DNA of 64,000 bases. Origin: Mermis nigrescens (Eukaryota; Nematoda; Enoplea; Mermithida; Mermithidae). A program made the translations under genes and the position numbers. Where the stretch lies: positions 1,374,785-1,438,784 of the forward strand of contig JAVLUZ010000145.1 in the NCBI GenBank assembly GCA_036768485.1, read 5' to 3'. A model generated the notes under the pieces. The model was not told where the DNA came from. It did not search any database and saw nothing but the letters and a program-made list of their open reading frames with translations. This document shows, in pieces, positions 1 to 64,000 of the stretch; within the stretch, counting starts at the first letter, position 1, and every line of letters starts with the position of its first letter.

Positions 1-98
1 AAATTTTGGGAGAAGGTTAGACAGCCGACTTTGAGTTGGGCCATTCCTTGGCCTCTCTTTGTGTACATACATACTGTATGTACATACATACGTGCTTG
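1..98. other. Intron start, no feature beyond a short palindrome
   Basis: Intronic sequence upstream of the first recognised exon. Only a simple palindromic run of TACATACA/TGTATGTA units (about 65-90) is visible. Confidence 0.5.
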
Positions 99-520
99 CA
101 GGCCCGTATCCAGGATCCGGCCAAGGAGGGGAGGGGGTGGGGCGGACCCAACATAATTTGGACTATATCTCGGAAAATTTATCCGGATAGCTAGAAAAAC
201 CGCATTTTTCGACGTTTCTCAACACGTTCTCTCTATCCATTGAGATAATAAAATTTGAACTTCTTCCAAAAAGTTTTTTTCTACTTCAAAAGGCTATAAA
301 AGTGTCATTTTTTGGTCATTCTTGGGCCTAAACTATGGAAAATACTTAACATCCGACGCGAAGCGCCGAAAATTTGAAGATTTTGTGACGACATGCGATT
401 TTTCCATCTTTCCATGCATTATCTTACCTCTCAAAATTCTTTTCTGGCCAAGGCGAGGAGGAAGGGGCGTCCGCCTTCCCCCTCCGCCCCCTCCACCCCG
501 CCCCCCTAAATACGGCCCTG
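99..520. mobile_element. Family D hAT-like MITE
   Basis: The ends are inverted: CAGGCCCGTATCCAGG at the left and TACGGCCCTG at the right. It is flanked by the 8-bp direct repeat CGTGCTTG (91-98) / CGTACTTG (521-528), with one mismatch. It is G/C-run-rich near the ends and contains a cgacgcgaagcgccg motif. No transposase is encoded. The 8-bp duplication and CAG ends suggest a non-autonomous hAT element. Confidence 0.85.
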
Positions 521-796
521 CGTACTTGTGTATGTAGATGTGTTTGCTTTGAAGAACTAGCGATCAGTAATTTATATTGAATAATAGTCATTTTATCGTG
601 TAAAAACTGTACCTGATCGTATTTTACACCTTTAATCTGTATCGTAATATCCAACAACTCCTTTTTCTTGATTCACTCTAAAAATGATGAATTGCTTTTG
701 CTTTTTGACATCATTTGCTGCTCATCGTTGGCTAAAAAATTTCAGTCTCATATTTCATACTTTACCGAGGTTTTCATTTGACTTATTCTTCAATAG
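521..796. other. Intron without recognised feature
   Basis: AT-rich intronic sequence ending in the polypyrimidine tract and acceptor of exon a. I could not place any further N-terminal condensin exon here. Confidence 0.4.
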
Positions 797-56505
<55,709 letters not shown>

Positions 56506-56660
56506 TCATATCGTCCTACTTACCGTTAAACCTTCGCGCGCATGCACGCTTGTATTATTAATGTTTTACCCTTGTTTTATTCGTCTGTTTATATCGTGCA
56601 CGTAATTGTTTCTTACAATGCCACATTGAAACTGTGTAAGTGGTAAGTATGCATGAGTAT

Positions 56661-56878
56661 CATAGGTGGACAGCACCAAAATTCTGGTTGGGCAGTGTGC
56701 AGGTCAAAAAGTGGTCTTAGAAATGGTGGTATGACGAGAGAACACAATTTTGCAACGTTTCTCATCGAGCACTTTCCATTAGCATCAAAACATTGCGCAA
56801 AAAATATAAATTTTAAAGATTGAATCCTGGAGTGTGATATTCAGCGTTCTGGGGGTGCATACCCCCACGCCCACGTTT
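56661..56878. mobile_element. Family B MITE copy 13
   Basis: CATAGGTGGACAGCACC to 'cccccacgcccacgttt', 155 bp after the condensin stop codon. It could lie in the 3' UTR. The flanks are not clearly duplicated. Confidence 0.75.
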
Positions 56879-57430
56879 GATGAGCATCCATATATGTGCA
56901 TACCTATGTCTGTAGTTATTCAAATAAAAAATAATCTTTGCTGCCAGATTTCTGTTTATATTGAGCAAAAAAATATCGATAGCTTCCCCATCTTAATCCC
57001 GTGGGCTGCTTTCCTACATGGCGACAAAAATTTTGTGACCCGTTAGTTTATATGTTCAATTCGCCTAAACGTAATTTCGAATTGCATGTTACTTCGAAAA
57101 AGATTCCAGGAAGATCAGGGTTTATGCAAATTGATTTATTTAAACATCGAAGACGGAAGATGGTTTGCGATTGATTATATTTTCTCTTGATATAAGAAGC
57201 AAGTATGCATTTTAGCGTAATTAAGAAACAGTTGGGAATGTTTACTGTACTAAATAAGCTGAACGTTGATTGGTCATCTTCGAAAGAGCCAATTAAGGTA
57301 ATGTGGGGGTCAGGGAGGGGATAGGGGGGGGGCACGTTTCCCATACCGAAATGAAATATGAGAATGATTTTTCCCTCTACCTCCATTTGCTTTTTTAGCC
57401 AACGCTGAATATCAAAATTATAATCAATTC
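56879..57430. other. Downstream of NCAPD2, nothing recognised
   Basis: Possible polyadenylation motifs (caaataaaaaataat near 56920) lie about 420 bp after the stop codon. No coding signal. Confidence 0.35.
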
Positions 57431-57720
57431 ATAGGCATAGCCAGTAGGTATTTTAGCCAGGGGGAATCCAAAAAATAATTTTCGCCTAAAAACTTATAAA
57501 AACGGGCGGGGGCCTTTAAATAACGTGTTTTTTTCGGATTTTCACATCGTCCTGCACTATTTAAGCAATAGAAAAATCGAATTTTTTTATTGAAATTTCT
57601 TAAGTTCTTGACGGAAAAATGCGCTTTATGCGCTCGAAGCGCTATTTTTTGACTCTTACTGCAATAAAACGATAGAAACTGCCGGCTAAAGTTAAGAATA
57701 TGGTACATTTAAGAAAAGGA
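57431..57720. repeat. Family E-like terminal fragment
   Basis: It begins CATAGGCATAGCCAGTAGG, like the family E end, with a 'gcgctcgaagcgc' motif further in. The other end was not found. Confidence 0.5.
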
Positions 57721-58212
57721 GCAAAACGAATACGGAATGCCAAAATTTTTGTGCCAGACTGGTAGAACATGATAAATTGAATCGCGGAAAATAAATTTGG
57801 TGAAAATCTGAGCCATACTTGTTAAGTTGCAGGCAACTGTCGATTTGAGTGTTGGGTGGGACGATCAAACGGCTCGATCCAAGGACTTACACATTTGTCA
57901 GAAATAAATAATATGGGCTGAAATTATGGAAGGAAGCATAGCAATGAAGGAGAAAAGAGAAAAAAGGCGCGGAAACCTGTTCGAAATTTCAAGAACTTAA
58001 AAAATTTTCATATTTTTTTTGCATGTTTTTCCGGTTTTACATGATAAGATATAGGAAAATCTAAGTTTTTGCTTCTTATATACTTAGGCTTAGGCTTAGT
58101 ATATCTGAAAAGGTGTTTTAAGGGCACTTGTTTACTTTAGTCCCTATCGAATTTTTTCATCTTTTTTAACGTTAGGGTATATACAGCATTAGGATATATC
58201 TATTATTTCTGC

Positions 58213-58462
58213 GCTGCCCAACGTTTATCAACACCTAACCGTAAACCATTCAAATAATTTCGTCGACCCAATTAGCGGAGCTTGCACTAATCACATCGAA
58301 TCGACGTGGCAAAAAGCGAAGCAGAAGCATAAAGCCTGGTATGGTACGCACCGGGCATTGCTGGACACATACCTCGCAGAGTTTATGTGGAGAAAGATCT
58401 CTAAGCACGATGCTTTTCACCACTTATTGGACCAAATCCGTACGTTTTACACCGTTTTTTAG
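58213..58462 (+). pseudogene. Merlin transposase, C-terminal fragment
   Basis: One open frame: HLTVNHSNNFVDP, GACTNHIESTWQKAK, then THRALLDTYLAEFMWRK and a stop at 58462. The 'LTVNHS..FVdP.tGa.TN.IE..W' pattern is the end of the Merlin/IS1016 (ISXO2-like) transposase, and E of HIESTW is the expected last acid of the DDE triad. The first two acidic residues and the N-terminus are deleted. Confidence 0.85.
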
Positions 58463-58541
58463 GTATTTTTGGTATGTTGTTTCTGAGACGTGGATGAAAT
58501 AAATGTTTCCCTTATAACTTCGTTTTCATTCCTTATGAGAA

Positions 58542-58609
58542 GGTGGCTGAGCCGATTGGTAACGTGTTGCGCTGTAGAGCAATAGGTCGGAGGGTCAAAA
58601 CCTGACGCC
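58542..58609 (+). other. Degenerate tRNA-like (SINE-like) sequence inside the Merlin relic
   Basis: GGTGGCTGAGCCGATTGGT resembles a tRNA 5' end with an A box, CTGTAGA a Tyr (GTA) anticodon loop, and GGTCAAAACCTGACGCC a T arm plus acceptor. Stem pairing is imperfect and the B box is off consensus, so it is not a functional tRNA. Confidence 0.45.
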
Positions 58610-58779
58610 TGAAAGTTATTTTCTGTCTCGGGAAAAGTCGTTTGAAAACCCTGATGTTAAAAAAGATAGAAAAAATTCACCCGGTATATACCCTAACGTT
58701 AAAAAAGATAGAAAAATTCGATAGGGACTAAAGTAAATAAGTACCGTTTTAAGCTGCTTAGGTGGAGGTCGCTCCCGCT

Positions 58780-58856
58780 CAGGTCAATGTATAGATGCTT
58801 AGGTCGATGTATAGATGCTTAGGTAGATTTATAGATGCTTAGGTCGACGTAAATGG
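58780..58856. repeat. Minisatellite, about 21-bp unit
   Basis: Four copies of an 'aggtcgatgtatagatgctt' unit. A related array lies at 59125-59187. Confidence 0.9.
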
Positions 58857-59124
58857 ATTTAGTGTTTATCTTAAGGGGCGTACGTAAGAGCATTGTGCCT
58901 TACGCTCCTGGTACCATTGCATTATCTGTTGCTTTATGCACATACTTTGTTTTATGCAGATTGTGTATTACGTTCACATTGGCAATGCATTTTTACCTAC
59001 TTGTTAAGTGTTTTCTTTTAATACTTTTACCTAATAAATTTTCTTCTTCTCCTACAGATGCTTATATCGACGTAAATTGCGTATCTACATGTGATCCTGC
59101 ATTCAGCTGTTTGAATCTTCAAAT

Positions 59125-59187
59125 ACTTAGGTCGAGTAGATGCTTGCATAGGTCGAGAAGATGCTTGCGTAGGTCGAGAAGAGGCTA
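59125..59187. repeat. Minisatellite, related unit
   Basis: Three copies of a 'gcttgcataggtcgagaagat' unit. Together with 58780-58856 it brackets 270 bp of otherwise unremarkable sequence. Confidence 0.85.
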
Positions 59188-60652
59188 ATTAACGAAACCA
59201 ATAGCTTTTGTAATATTGATCATAGATGGATGAATATTTTTCCGCGCTTTCTTTCAACATGTTCTAAGTACCGAGCAAAAATCCGCTCTTCTGAAGTTTT
59301 GAAGTTTATTTCATAGTATCCTGAAAGTACCATATTCTTAACTTACTCAGCCTGGATTTTTGCTAGGGGGTCCGAAAATGTTTTCATAGCAAAAGTCCAT
59401 AACAACATGCGCTTTATATATGAAATATAGCTTTTTTAACTATTTACATCGTCCTCCAGTAATTTGAACGCAAAAAAAATTTTTAAAATTTTCACAATTA
59501 ATGATTCACACTTTGCAAGTTTTACCACTCGGATAGAACTTTGGATTACGGAGAATGCAACGAAAACTTGAAGGCGCGCTCAAGCGCCCCAGGTGGGTTC
59601 TGGGGCAGAGCCCCGAAAAATTTTGCAAAATTAGGCACTGAAATATTGAATTTTCACGTTAAAGTTTTCACAAAATCGTCTAAATCGTGGTCCTTAACAG
59701 TGATCGACCGGGGCGACTTTTTTGGCCGGGGCCGGGGCGGTACCGGGGCTGAGAAAATTCCCCGGCCGGGGCCGGGGCTGGCTGGGGTCAGACAAGGACA
59801 GTATTATTTCTCCCCCAAGGTCAATCTGTCATATTGGGGCTTTAGGCGTCCTATAAACGCTATAGAACTGTTTCAATCTAAATGGTGTAGAAACGGCCTA
59901 CTCATTTATAAACAAACAACAAACTGTTTTAAAAATCTGAGGTGATACCTACCTACCTAAGGTTTTGCACAATCTAACCAGTCTTGATTTTTTTAGCGGT
60001 AAATTTTTCAATGTATTCGCTACAATACTTAGTGTATCCCATCCAACCTTACAAACATCGAAAAAAGCTGGTCGTCATGGTCGAAAAAAGTAGTTGTCCA
60101 CGCTGTAAATGGTTTTCCAGGCCGCGTTTAATACCTGATTGGTAACGTTAGGCTTTTAGAAGAGATTTTTCTAGACTTGACTACAGCAAGTATTTTGTTC
60201 TGGAAGGCGCTTGTCCTGGCCCAAATAGTGATTGTCCTATTTCAAAGATTTGTATCCGACTGTAATGGGATTTTGATGGTCAAGTAAGTACCTATCAATA
60301 TATGCTGCTAAGTTGCCTTTTGTGTTTCTACATCAATTTAGTGTTCACAATTTTTGCTATTTAAATGACGACAATGGTCAAAATAGCTTGTAGAACGCTT
60401 TTTTATAGTAATACCGCAATTTTAAAGCATTTTAAGTCAATTTCGACTGCGTTATATCGCTTTTAACACTAAAGATAGAAATTGATCAATTTGGCGAGAA
60501 ATTCTGATGTTTTAGACCATTTTGATACAATGGTGGACGCTCTGTGAGTAGAGAGTACAGAAAAAAATTTCTATATTTTTACTGCTTTTGTCCTGAAAAG
60601 AGGTGCATAAAATGTTTTGTCAGCTCAAAATCACCAGATAGTATATACCTTC
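59188..60652. other. Repeat-derived sequence with a GGGGCC-rich block
   Basis: A segment near 59565-59630 ('ggcgcgctcaagcgccccagg', 'ggggcagagccccgaaaaa') resembles family D and E interiors. 59700-59785 is rich in 'ggccggggccgggg'. 60350-60640 is family H-like. No gene seen. Confidence 0.5.
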
Positions 60653-60857
60653 CATAGGTGGGCGGCACCAAAATTCTGGGGGGTGCAAGATTTTTCAAAG
60701 GTCAAAAAATGGTCTAAAAATTGTAGTATGGCGAAAGAAGACCATTTTTCAACGTTTCTTATCGAGCGCTATCCATTAGCATTAGAAAAATGCTCAAAAA
60801 GTAACAAATTTTCCAAAATTTAATTCTGGGGGTATTTTGGTTTCTGGGGGGTGCATC
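60653..60857. mobile_element. Family B MITE copy 14 (3'-truncated)
   Basis: CATAGGTGGGCGGCACC through 'ttggtttctggggggtgcat', then interrupted by a 'gaacgaccgggcgcccggtcccggcc' G/C-rich block (60860-60935). Confidence 0.8.
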
Positions 60858-60939
60858 AAGGAACGACCGGGCGCCCGGTCCCGGCCAAGTCTAGCAGGCC
60901 CGGTCCCGGCCTCAAAACGGCCAGGCCTGGGCTGAACCT

Positions 60940-61785
60940 TGTAGATTATGCAAGGCACTCAACTTACCTAACTTAGAGAAGCGTGTAATGCTGTACATGC
61001 GTATATAATCTGTACCTTTGTAGCACGTAAATTAGTCGGTACTACTGTCTGTGTATCCATTTTGCACTTAATTTGGACTGATGCAACTCGTAATATTCGT
61101 GTGTCACCAGCTTGAGCCCGATCTCATTCATATCTCGACGCGTGAACCTTATGTTATGCATTTATGCGCATTAAAATTGTGCATAGAATATAATTTTGTA
61201 AAATACCGATATATCGACTTTTCCGCACATTATGGAAATGATATATGTATTCAAAAAACCATAGCATTATTGTTGTTATACTTACTACTTGACTACGCTT
61301 ATGCGCGATTAGAGTGTGCTGTGCAACCCTCACAATTCAACATAAAGCGACATTGATATGAATATTAATTTATTCAAAAAGTGTAAAGATTTCTTTTGTT
61401 GTCTACGTGACAGTGAGCTAAAAATAGCTTGCTCAAGAGAACTCGAGCCTTGTCATAGAAAATTCTGTCGAAGAAAAAAGCAGTTTTGTCGGCAACCTAC
61501 GTACCTGTGACTAATCCTTTGTAGCCTTTGCTTTTTTTATTCTACTTAGGCAAAAATTTACTCGAGAACTCGTCCTCTTGTTTAAGCAACTAAATACAAT
61601 CTTATAGTTTCCCACTCAAATGATAAGCCACTATTTTGTGACTGCGTGTGCTGCTTTCTAAGATCGTTGTCTTATGTAATTAACTTCTTGTTTAAATCAA
61701 TTATGTCAACTCCACTGTATCTTTGTTTCTTCTGTATCACTGTGACCTATTGAGTTTACGTACCGTATGACGCACTGCTTCCTGA
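60940..61785. other. No recognised feature
   Basis: AT-rich sequence. A 91-codon open frame at 61081-61356 resembles no family I know, and nothing around it supports a gene. Confidence 0.4.
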
Positions 61786-62547
61786 CAGTGTTTTTTTGTA
61801 CTCGGCAAAGATTTTTCTCGATGTACAAAGACTTTTCGGAATCGTCTTTGTATATACATGTACAAAGATTTTTGGGAAGACAAAAATTGCAAAAAAGGTC
61901 TGAAATTTGCAAAATTTTCGGCGCTTCGCGCCGGAATGAGTAATTGTGTGTTCTATACATCTTTATAATGGCAGAAATTGCATTTCAAAAGGAAAAATGT
62001 CCAATTTTTCGGCGCTTTACGCCATTTTAATACGATTCTTAGCTATTTTTGCCCTTAGAGACCCAGAAATTAGCTAAAATACATTACCAAAAGTCGAACA
62101 ACTCTGTTTTTACCACTTTAAAATCGCTACTGTACCATATTATAGTACCCGAAAATTTGTGTGTACAAAATGTACAAAGATTTTGGGGAAGATAAAAAGT
62201 GTAAAAAGCTGTGGAATTCCCAAGAATTTTCGGCGCTCCGCGCCGAAATAAGTAATTGTTTGTCCTACAGATCTTTAAAATGGCAGAATTTGCATTTAGA
62301 ATGGAAAAATGTCAAATTTTTCGGCGCTTCGCGCCGTTTTGATACAATTTTTAGTAATTTTTGGCATCAGAAACCCAGAAATTAGCTAAACTACACTACC
62401 AAAGATCGAAAACCCTGTTTTACCACACTAAAATCGCTACTGTACTGTATTATAGTACACAAAAATTTGCACGTACAAAATGTACAAGGACTTTTGGGGA
62501 CCATCTTTGTACATTTACAAACGGACCGTGTACAAAAAAAAACACTG
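61786..62547. mobile_element. Family A MITE copy 6, expanded
   Basis: CAGTGTTTTTTTGTACTCGG to CAAAAAAAAACACTG, 762 bp, with the central module (cggcgcttcgcgccg ... ATCGCTACTGTACCATATTA) present twice. The flanking octamers do not match convincingly. Confidence 0.88.
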
Positions 62548-62616
62548 TTTCGGACTATAGCCTATTGCTCAAACCACGATAAAGCGTCAAACGATGAGTA
62601 ACACTTTAATTTGAAG

Positions 62617-63230
62617 CAGGGGTGGGGGGACGGCCGCCCCCATTGGCCAAAAATAGTTGGCGAGATAAAGAATGGATATGTAATTTGCAATGAATTTTGG
62701 CCGTCAGTGACGATAATTCCTCAAATTTTTCCGGCGCTTCGCGTCAGATAATACTTTTAAATGACATCTATTTACTTTCTTGGCTACCTGGAAGCCATTT
62801 TTTTGCTCATGGAATAGGTTTCAAAGCAATTTCAACAGCAGAAACAGCTACTTTAACATTATTTTCTTCTATCTTCAATCAAAAATTTTTGACGTTTCGC
62901 GTCAAATGCTACAAATACATGAAATTAAGTGGTAGATCAAGCTTCTAAACGTTCATTCGTCTAAATTTCACGAATTTTCGGGTACTTCGAGTCAGATTTT
63001 CGCTAAAGTCAAAAAAATTTGATGATTTTTCCGCTCAAAATTGTCGAAAATTTCAAAAATTTTTCGGAAAAATATTGCGTCAGAAGTGATTTTAAGTAAA
63101 AGTGTACAATGTAAAACGACGAAAAAACGTCATTTCGTGCGTGAATGGCAAATTTTTTGACCTATTTTTGGCGGTTTTTGGAAAAGTTGGGATACCGCCC
63201 CCACTTAGAAAATTCCTAGATCCGTCACTG
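62617..63230. mobile_element. Family D-like hAT MITE
   Basis: Ends CAGGGGTGGGGGGACGGCC and CCTAGATCCGTCACTG. The flanks ATTTGAAG / ATTTTAAG match at 7 of 8. It contains 'ccggcgcttcgcgtcag'. Non-coding. Confidence 0.88.
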
Positions 63231-64000
63231 ATTTTAAGTAGATATACTTATTTTCGTACCTTGAGTTATAGTTCCAACCGTGTCATTGTTCGACACAATT
63301 TTTAGTGCTAATGTTCTGATATTTTCACTTTTCATAGACTTCTGCTAGGGATGGGGTGGGATCAGTGCTGGCGCACAGAGCCGGTGCCAAGGTGACACTT
63401 GCGTCGGTGTCCATTAGTAACGCAGAAGCATATTTAAGTCAATCATCTTGGTTCTTTATTCCCTAAATAACGTCTCAATTTGACATATTCTTCCACTATT
63501 GAATTGTTGAGACGCCTGGCGCAGGCATTAATACTTAAGTCGTAATATTCAATAATTAGAATTGTCAGGTAGTTGCAGGTTTGACTCTTTATTTGGACGA
63601 ATCTTAAAAATAAACAAATTATTAAATTTTACTACCCACTTGACATGATAGAATATTATCTGATTATAAATAATTTAAAATTTTTTTAGATTGTTATGAA
63701 CTCTGAAGTCGACATTGATAACCTGTGGAACCGACAAAATACTGACGTGCGAGACATGCATACAAGCGTGTTCTTGGTGGAGGGGTTCAGAGCAACTGAC
63801 CTCCGGAGAATGGTTGTTGTCTGAGTCTGACTGACCCCTCTAAAAATGCTGCTGATTTCTGCGGAACTTTCAATATATAAACATTTTGTCAAAATATGTT
63901 CTTTTCAATAATCTTTTGACTCAAATTTAAAATATTGAGACTCAAGTCTATGTTCTTCATTTAATAATTTTCATCTTGTTTTGTTTAAAACAAGCTATCT
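63231..64000. other. No recognised feature
   Basis: AT-rich sequence to the window end. No coding or shared repeat signal noticed. Confidence 0.4.

Larger units (their letters stand above)
58120..58745 (+). mobile_element. Merlin-type DNA transposon, internal deletion derivative
   Basis: About 60-bp terminal inverted repeats: 58120-58183 ('ttactttagtccctatcgaa', 'aacgttagggtatata') and 58684-58745 (its reverse complement). Between them lie the C-terminal end of a Merlin transposase and a tRNA-like sequence. The target duplication could not be fixed because the outermost bases differ. Confidence 0.85.

Noticed and set aside
61081..61356. 91-codon open frame (MQLVIFVCHQLEP...) as a small gene
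   Set aside because: No recognisable family, no promoter or splice context, and a length expected by chance in 7 kb of AT-rich sequence.

Overview
The window is nuclear DNA of an animal, most likely an arthropod, and lies almost entirely inside one very intron-rich gene. Evidence for this is a spliced housekeeping gene with GT-AG introns, a eukaryotic tRNA-Cys, non-LTR retrotransposons of arthropod style (one with a DUF4780-like ORF1), Tc1/mariner, Merlin and pogo-like relics, and dozens of short inverted-repeat elements. The species cannot be named from the sequence.

The host gene is condensin complex subunit 1 (NCAPD2, also called CAP-D2 or Cnd1), on the + strand from 797 to 56505. I find 25 supported exons, totalling about 3.27 kb of coding sequence (about 1,090 codons), plus one candidate microexon. 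The exons are scattered over 55.7 kb, so about 94% of the span is intron. Codon phase is continuous across every junction except one gap between 22759 and 26349, where one or more exons are unresolved. The first exon seen matches the part of the family roughly 240 residues in, so the promoter and N-terminal exons lie upstream of base 1. The last exon ends with a TGA at 56503-56505.

The introns are packed with mobile elements. Intron 6386-16042 holds a CR1/L2-like retrotransposon split by a 5.2-kb RNase H-bearing retrotransposon of the I/Jockey/LOA group, with a 14-bp target duplication, and the pair is bracketed by short inverted repeats. Intron 34034-44923 holds several elements, a 4.4-kb TTGG tetranucleotide array and two inverted (AT)n modules. 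Intron 45752-51992 holds a tRNA-Cys on the - strand and a four-deep nest of elements. Most small elements fall into a few families, labelled A to H here. Several have 8-bp target duplications and CAGTG/CAGG-type ends, the signature of non-autonomous hAT-like elements. No complete transposase is visible.

Downstream of the gene (56506-64000) there are only repeats. These include a Merlin deletion derivative that keeps the C-terminal end of its transposase, a tRNA-like sequence inside it, minisatellites and G-rich blocks. I recognise no second host protein gene. The most unusual signal is a small palindrome, GGCGCGAAGCGCC with variants, that recurs at 25 or more places in element families whose remaining sequence differs.
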